Source of the DNA: Ariolimax columbianus
Lineage: Eukaryota; Mollusca; Gastropoda; Stylommatophora; Arionidae
Direction of reading: 5' to 3'
Assembly (NCBI GenBank): GCA_036924085.1
Contig: JAVGWX010000003.1
Span: 120,714,264 to 120,778,263, forward strand
DNA: 64,000 bases
Position numbers and translations under genes: made by a program. This document shows positions 49,901 through 58,900 of the stretch, one piece after another (the stretch's first letter is position 1; every line of letters begins with the position of its first letter). A model generated the notes under the pieces. It made no database searches and was not told where the DNA came from. It saw only the letters and a program-made list of their open reading frames with translations.

Positions 49901-52900
49901 GTACCTCAGTCTATTGTGGCCAGTGCGAAGTCTGAAGACCACGACCTGCTCTCTTCTGTTCAACTGGTAATAGGCATTGTTTTTTGTGTAGCCAGTATGT
50001 TCTGTTTCCCATTTGGTCATGTATCTAGCTCTAATAAGCCTTTTGGACTCTTCGTATGTCACACTAGAATCTGGATGTGGTAGTCTCGCACCTTCTTTTG
50101 CCAGTCTGTCTGCCTCCTCGTTGCCTTGGATGTTACAGTGGGATGGAACCCACTGTACCACTACTTTTTTTGGTGCAGAGCTGCTGGCATAGTTGACAGA
50201 GTACTGCTCTTAAATCATTGAGTTCAGTATTTTTCTGGCTTTTTAGTGCTGTGACTACGGCCAGGGCATCTGTGAACAGGACTATCTGGCTTTCATTGCT
50301 TTCGCCTGTGAGCATTGCTTCTACTGCAGCCTTCAGTGCCTCTGCCTCCGCTCTGAAATTGCTTGAGAATTTTCCAGTTGCCACTGACAGTGTTATTTTT
50401 CTACCATTTGGTAGACTCAGGAATACCCCTGCCCCTCCGTTCTGTGTTGTGTTTGTTACAGAACCGTGGGCTTTGGTGTTGTTACGGTATTCATAGGGTT
50501 TTCGCTCATTTTTGCTTTGGCTATTTCTGCAAAGTTTCTCCGCTTTAGTTTCCCATTTCCAAATCTATTTAGTCTCTGATGCATTGGATGGTCTGTCAGT
50601 CTTCTGAGTTTCTCTGCTTGCTGCTGGGCTCTGCAGTCTCTCCTGTCGGTCATGGATTGCAGTTTTGTAATCTTTTCAAGTTCTACAATTGGTGTTGACT
50701 TCATGCCTCCTGTTATAACTCTCATGGCTTGGTTTTGTAGTTTGCTAATTTTATCGAAGTTTGCCTTTGCTGCTGTTGTCCATGCCGCAATGCCATACTC
50801 GAGAACTGGTCTCACTCTTCCAGTGTATAGTTTCTTTAGTATACTTTCGTCTGCTCCCCAGCCTGTGCCAGCAAGTTTCCTCATGATTGCCATTCTTTCT
50901 CTGGCTCTCATTCGGTTTCTCTCAATCTGGCTTTTCCATGTCATGCGCCGATCAAATGTGACTCCCAGGTAGTTTGGGTTGTCGTTTGGCTGCAGGTATT
51001 TGCCGTTAAGACTTAATTTGGTGTTTGTTTGATAGCGAGAATATCGTACATGTCGTTTTTTCCTCGTTTATTTTGACCAGCCATGAGTTCGCCTACTCTT
51101 CCAGCGATGTTAGCGCCTGCTGCATCCGATTTCTTGATATGGTGAGATTCTTTTTAGAGGTCCACATAGCCAGATCATCTGCAAACATTGAGCTATGGAC
51201 TCTTCTTGGTATATTCTCTGTTATGTTATTTATATACACCAGGAAGAGTGTGGGTGACAGTACTCCTCCTTGGGGTACTCCCTGCTCAAGTGTCACCTTT
51301 TTGCTCATCTGCCCTTGTACTTGAACTCTAGCTGTTCTGTTTTTGAGGTAGTGACTGATCCATTTGTACATTTTCCCACAAACTTCACTTCTTCTTAGCT
51401 TGACTCTATAAGTCCCTCTTTCCAGACTTTGTCAAATGCCTTTTCTAGGTCCATCCAAACCGCTACTGTGTGTATTTGCTCCTGGTAGGCATCTTCTATT
51501 CCCTGGGCTATGAGGATGACCTGATCCTCAGTGGATCTGTGCTGTCTAAAGCCTGCTTGCTGTGGAATTAGTATGTGTTTTTCTTCCAGATGCCACATCA
51601 GTCTGGTGTTTATCATACGTTCCATCAGTTTGCCTACGCAGCTCAGTAGGCTGATAGGCCTGTATCCATTTGGATCTGTTTTGTCTTTTCCTTTCTTTGG
51701 TACTGGTACAAGTACTGCGTCTTTCCATGCCTGGGGTACAATACCCCTTTTCCAGCTTTGGTTCAGGACTGATAGTAGTTTCCTCTTTGCTGTTTGGCCC
51801 AGCCCCATCAGCATTTCGTTTGTTATCCCGTCTTTTCCGTGAGATTTCCTTTTCTTTAACGTTCTCATGGCCTCTTCCATTTCATTCATCGTTAATTTTG
51901 CCATCATATGCTCTTCTGGTGCCATATTGATGTTGTCGTGCCCCTTTTGCTCTTCACTAATGTCTGTATGCCTATCTGCAGGGACATCAATGTGGTTTGC
52001 TCTGGCATAATGTTCAACAAAGGCGTTTGCTGCTTTTTGCGCAGACATTGGCAGTGACCACAACCATTACATAGCCAAATTAAAGATTAAACTGAAAAAA
52101 CTTTACCAGCTGAAAAGCAAAAAGAAAATTGATGTATAGAAACTGCTATTAACAGAAATCCAAACAGAATACAATGTCAAGATACATCAGCATATTGAGT
52201 CACTATCAACATTAACTGATAACACAACAATTGGCACGATTGATAACAAAATGGGAAAAGTTTAGTACTACATTGAAAGATGCGGCTGTAAAGACAGATG
52301 GATACCCCAAACACAAAAAGAAAAAGTGGCTGAGTGATGACGCCTGGGGTAAAATCAGTGAAAGAAAGACAGTAAAATAAAACTGCCTTGCAGCAACAAC
52401 CCCTATTGCATATGAGAATTGCAAGTTGGCAAATGACTCACTTAATAAAATGGTTAAATATAACCCTGCAAAGACAAGAGGCAGTTCATCAATGAACTGG
52501 CCGCAATAGCTGAAAGTGCAGCAAAAGTAGACAGCAGCAGATACCTTCACCAGATCACAAGGGCAATAGGGAAATAAGGCGTACGCAAACAAAAAAACTA
52601 TTTAAAAAAACTACCTTGATTAATGCAAAAATGACTTACAAGTGTTTCTAATTCATTTCGTAGGTTAGCCATTTGTGATTTTATTACTCTCAAATGTTCT
52701 GACTCTCTCTCCTTTTCCACCACCAGCTGTTCTTTCCTTTGGTTTTCCCACTCCATCTGTCGCTGACGTTCCAACTCTCTACGTGCAGCCTGAAAGAGCA
52801 ATATATAAATTAAAAATCTATGAGCACAAGAATTGAAACAATGAGTTCAAAATTTTTTAAAACTTTTTTAAACAAAACCAATACCAACCAACATAATTGT

Positions 52901-55900
52901 ACATAATTTTGAGATAAGAGCTTTATTACTTACAACAAGCATGATCAATCTCTACAAATAGAAAATAGATATAATTGTAACTCTTACACACAAAAACCCA
53001 AAAGGTAACAATAGATGAGCTTTATAACATCACTGTAAAACAATTCTACTTTTTATGTTTCTATAGACTATCTAAACATTTGAAATTATTTCTATGATGC
53101 ATGCTGATAACAAAAACATTAAAAACAACATATTTGGTTTCTACCTTCAAAGACATTGGTTGCAAGTCAAAATTTAAAACTTTAAATATTCAATATAGGC
53201 AGAAATTTAATTCATAGCCTGACATTGACTATATATTTTCAAACCTCGGCTGCTAAATCTGACTATTTAGCATACATACACCAATTATTTAATAAAATCT
53301 TACTTCTCTTTGATCTAACATCTTCCTTCTTTGCTCTTCAATATCTCGTTCTTTTTCTCTTTGTTTTTCAAGCTGTCTTTGCAACTCGGCTTGTCGTCTG
53401 TTCTCTGCATCCTGCCTGATAACAATATTTTTAGAATTATCAACAAATAATCGACAATGCATTTAATTTTGGTTTTATATACATAAGTGTGTGTGTATAT
53501 GTTTATATATATATATATCATCACGCAGCATGTACTTCACAAAATATTGCTTTCATCACGGCCTGCCTGAAAGAAACTCTTTTCTCTTGCCAAATGTCCA
53601 GAGTCATGCCTAAGCATTCCTTGACATCTTGGTGCCATTGTGTGTGTGTGATATATGTGCTGTATAATTTATTAAACGAGTAACTCCAGGAGTTGATTGG
53701 TAGATTGGATAGAACGGCCCTGAGTTTTGGTATGGAAATAAATGCAAATAAAACAAAGCTCATGACCAACAACGTAGCAGGGTTTAAATCTGTAATAGAG
53801 GCAAATGGGCAGGAACTTGAGGTGGTAAAACGTTTCAAATATCTGGGATTATTGATCAGCGAAGAGGGATCGAAGCCAGAGGTAATTGCAAGAATAGCAC
53901 AAACAACAGCGGCGCTGACTCGGCTGAAACCTATATGGCAAGATAAGCGGCTCGCCCTCGGCATAAAAGTTAGACTAATGCGCTCTTTGGTGCTATCAAT
54001 ATTTCTGTATGCCTGCGAGACCTGGACCATTACAGCAGATATCCAGGGCAGAATACATGCAATGGAAATGAGGTGCTATAGAAAAAACCTAAATGTTACA
54101 TATAAAGATCGTGTCACGAAAGTAATAATTCATCAGAGAGTTGAAGACGCTATTGGTCCTTTTGAAGATCTGTTCACAGCTATCAAAAGACGAAAGATGA
54201 CCTGGTGCGGGCACGTCGCGAGGTCCAACGGAATTACCAACTCGATACTCTTTGGTTCTGTACCGGGACAGAGAGGGCGAGGACGTCCAAGAAAGAGATG
54301 GGTGGACAACATAACTGAGTGGTCAGGCCTTCGTCCCGGTGAGATACGTCAGGCGACGACAGATAGAGAGGGATGGTGTGGGATTTTGGGAGTGTCTGCG
54401 TGTGTGCCCCAACGACCTGATGGGTTACCGGATGAACTGAACTGCATTGATACTGTTATATATATATAAAATCATGTAGCATATCCTTTGTAGAATATAG
54501 CTCTCGATCAATGTCGGTCTGAAAGAAACTCGTTCCATAGCCAAATCTCCAGTCTCCTCCAAAGTCATGCCCAGGCACTCCTTGATATCTTGGCGCCATG
54601 GTCTTCTCGGTCTACCCCTGCCTCTTTTGATCGGTATCATACCTTCTATACCTGTCCTCTCAAGACTGTTGTGTCTCTTGATGTGACCAAAGTATTTCAT
54701 TTTTCTTGTCATTATGGAATTGATAAACCAGTTCTCCTCTGTTCAATTCTTGCAGAATGTCTAATAAATATATATATATATATATAGCAGTTACTTATAA
54801 TAAAGTACACAACATTTTTGTTTAAAACTATAGAATTACTAAGTATAAAACTGAACATAAGAAAATGGGTAGAATTATTACAAGTGAGCAATTACAAAGC
54901 AGTATATTTCTAATGTAGAAAAATAAATTATGCATGTCAGCTATATTTAAATTCATACATTCAAACAATTCATAAGCTCAACACAGGTTTTTTGCCTTGA
55001 CAAAACAATTGACAGATACATTGAGATTAACACTGACAAGAACTGTAATAATCATTTGACAGCAGAGTTAACCTTACGCACTCCACATTATTTTTGAAAA
55101 AAATTTGACCTAATTAATTTTCTTAATTAGTCGCTGTGGTAGTCGTCTTTCAAAATTTGTAACTTTTATGTTTGTTTGTCAATAAATATTATTTTCTGGT
55201 GTGTAGATACACAATAGCATAACGAACATGTGGGTGTTATTGTTTTTGTTGTATGTTTGTTAGTTTTTGAGATTTAAAAAGATGAAGTTGAAAATTTATG
55301 AAAATCTCGGGAAAAATTTGGGCTCGACCACTAGGCCTAGTCGCTTCGATAGAAAACCATGGAAACCACAACAACGTATCGATACTGTGTTTACAATATC
55401 GCCACAACTGTTAGTTTCCAATTCAAACGTAGTTCTTTCATTTAAACAAACAAAATAAACAGATCTACGCGATAAAAATCTTTCTCAACAACCTACTTCC
55501 CCTTTTGCAAAAAGTCGGCTTGCTCCAAACAGCATATACAAAATTAAAACTGTTCAAAAGCCATTTGTAATCGAACACACGATACTTTAACCGGCAAAAT
55601 ATCGTGTATATATGGAGGGCGTAGTCAGCAGTAAAAAATGGCTGTCAGGAGTGACTCCGTTCAAAAAAAAAAAAAATTTTTCCGCACACCGTTTTTGTAG
55701 GCCTAGCTGGTTCAAAGAGAACGGACAAGGGCGTGCTACAGGTTAATTACCTAAAGTGAAATAATAAATACCAAGACACTACTTTCTTTTCTCATATATA
55801 TTTGCCATGTCTTTGACACATGAAAGCTCAAAACGTTATTAATAAAGAAATCACAACAATTATATTCGTTTACAATATTTTCCTAGCAATCACGATTTGT

Positions 55901-58900
55901 GTTTTTCAAACAGTAACTTCAATCTAATTTTTTTTTAAAGCTAGAAGCAGTCCCGGTTCTTGTGCGTTAATTCACCCATTCTGAAATTTTATACCATTCA
56001 ATGACTACACGGGTTTCCGTACAAAAATAATTATAAGTGTCTAGCTACAGGAGGCCAAAATTCTGGGATGTCCTGCAGAATATTGTCGAATGGGTCTAAC
56101 TGACGGACTTTATTCCGATGTCGCCACAGAAACTCACACATGTAGGAATCTATCATGTATCTGTGTGTTCCGTTTTGGTTAGGGTTAGGTGCTCTCTAAC
56201 CATGTGCGAGAACGAACAGGAATGTCCTGCTGACATGTGCGACATCTCTAACGATCTTGGTGAACTGTGAAAGACAAAGTCCTAACATGATTTTTAGCAC
56301 ACAGTCGGACGGTGTATATAATTCGTCTTTCCTGCAAAAACTGCACACGATTTATTATCTTGTGTGTCAAGTGTGACAACTGTAATAAATCCATCTTCCA
56401 CGTATGGTGTTAGATCTGAGAATGACATGGACATAGGTTTACCGCACGAATTGAAGACGCGTGAATTGAAAAGTATGGTGTTTCATGTGGCTACATTCTA
56501 TTAAATTTGACCTATTATAATCCGTGGGTGAATTAACACACAAGTACCGCAGTCTCTATTAGTATCTTTTGAGTACAACAATGGCTATCCAAACAGTACC
56601 TGAAAAAAGATTGCATCTTCCCACGGGTGGAACAACATAAGCGGACAGAAGTTGAGATACCACGCGCTGGTTTTCCAGATAAGCCTGATAAAAAAATATG
56701 TTTCCCTACGGAAGGAACTGTGGGAAACCAAATGACAGTGACCAGTAATATCATATATATCATCCGGGTTAATGCTAAGGTCAAAAAAACAAAATGCCAC
56801 CATCAATGACTTTACAAATGCATACCTCTGTCTCTCTCTTTTCTCTGCTTCATTTCGCTCTTTCTCTAGCCTCTCATTTTCTTCCTTCTGCTGCTGTTCC
56901 CTGAGAACAGATCTCCGCCTTTCTAACTCTGCTTGTCCCTTGTCAAAATTTTCTTTGCGCTTGTCCTCAAATGATACTGTTATAACAGAATGACCATGAA
57001 AAACTTCTCACAAGTCCAAAAATGTCCTGCTCTATTGCTTAAAGACATACAAAAGTACAAGAACATATACAAATTAATAACATACACAAATTACAGACCT
57101 ACAAGAACAGATTTCTTTGTTACGCCTTTTCCTTTTAGAAATACAAAAAACTATAACTGAACAAGCTTACAAGAAAGGACACCACAAACAAACAATACAC
57201 ACAAAAGGTAGAATAAAATATTTAATTTTCACTAGGTAAGTTCTTACAAAAGGTAGTAATAACCTCATTCAGTCAGGAAGAATAGGTTGATAAGGCCTTG
57301 GATTGGTAAACAAAACTATCTATTAACTTTTTTGTTTTATTTCTCCTTGTGAGATTGACCTTTAATTTCTCCATATTGAAAGAGTTTCTCTTCACCAAGC
57401 ATGAAATGGCGCTTCATGGTTAATCTCCACATGGATCAGCCTGAACCTTCGTCTTCTCAGGATCTGAGACCTAATGTCCAGGGTCTTCATTTCACGCTTA
57501 TACACATCTTTTAACCTCAACTGTGATGAGCTGACTGTTCTCTTGCAATCCGCAAACTGTCCATACAGGATATAATGCGACCATCTTCTACGCGATGAAC
57601 ATGACCAAGCCATTGTAGTCTTCGATGTCTAAGAGAGTGTACATGCTTGGGAGATCATTGCGAGAGTGCACCTTTTGCATTTGTCACTCTGTCCCTACAT
57701 GTATTTCCAAGAATGGATCACAGGTGACGTAGATGGTACGTGCTAATCCTGTACTCTTGTTTGGCATGGGTTGTCCAGGTTTCCAGCACGCAGATGACAT
57801 TTGCATTGTACACCATGACCTTTGTTTTAATTGTCAGTTTCTGGTTTTTCTATAATGCATTGTGAGGAGAACAAATATAGCAGCAGCTTTGCCAATGCGA
57901 CAGTCTATTTCTGGGTCTAGAGAACACTTGTCATTGATGAGGAACCTCAGGTATCTGAACTGATGCACAGCTGATAATAATTATCAATATTAAGAGTTAG
58001 CATGACATCTACTTCTTGTCCCAGCACATGTTTTGTTGACACATTGAGAGCAACATTTGTGCATGTCTGGGAGACGCAATGTATCAAGCTCTGAAGTCCC
58101 TGCTGACTATAGGTGACAATATATAAAGATCTGAAGTCCCTGCTGACTATAGGTGACAATATATCAAGCTCTGAAGTCCCTGCTAACTATAGGTGACAAT
58201 ATATCAAGTTCTGAAGTCCCTGCTGATTATAGGTGACAATATATAAAGATCTGAAGTCCCTGCTGATGATGGGTGACAACATATCAAGCTCTGAAGTCCC
58301 TGCTGACTATGGGTGACAATTGCATCATCATGAGCGAAAAGCAAGTTCCCCTGATGGTGATCTCCCTTTTGATCTTGAGCCTGGCAATGTTAAACAACTG
58401 ACTATCCGATTTAGTGTGACAGGAGATTCCTTCATTTGTGCTATCACATGCATGCTTAAGTAACAGAGCCAAGAAGATTCTGAACAGTGTCGGGGCCAGG
58501 ATGCAGCCTTGCTTAATACTACTGCAAATACCAAATGGTTGTGATATGCTACCACGAAATTAGACTGTTCCTTTCATGCCCTAATGGAAAGATATTATTT
58601 GTTGCAGCAGTTTGCTTGGACAGCATATTTTAAAGAGGATTTTGAAACGTTCCTCCCTACTACCAATTACAAAAGTCTAATCTAACAGAGAGTGCAAGAA
58701 ATACAATAATTGAGAAGCTATTGGGAAACCTTAGAATTCAGTGAAAAAAGGTAACATCAGAAAAATGTAAGGATCAAGCTTTGTGGAAATATATAATCTA
58801 AGTCAATGGACAGGCGATACCAAACAAAAAACATGACTCTGGATATACTACTGTCACATGTATTGTGCCGTTAACATAATTTATGTCAACAAATTTTACT

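Noticed and set aside
54760..54785. TATA-type promoter
   Set aside because: A plain (TA)n microsatellite at the end of a LINE tail, far from any transcript start.
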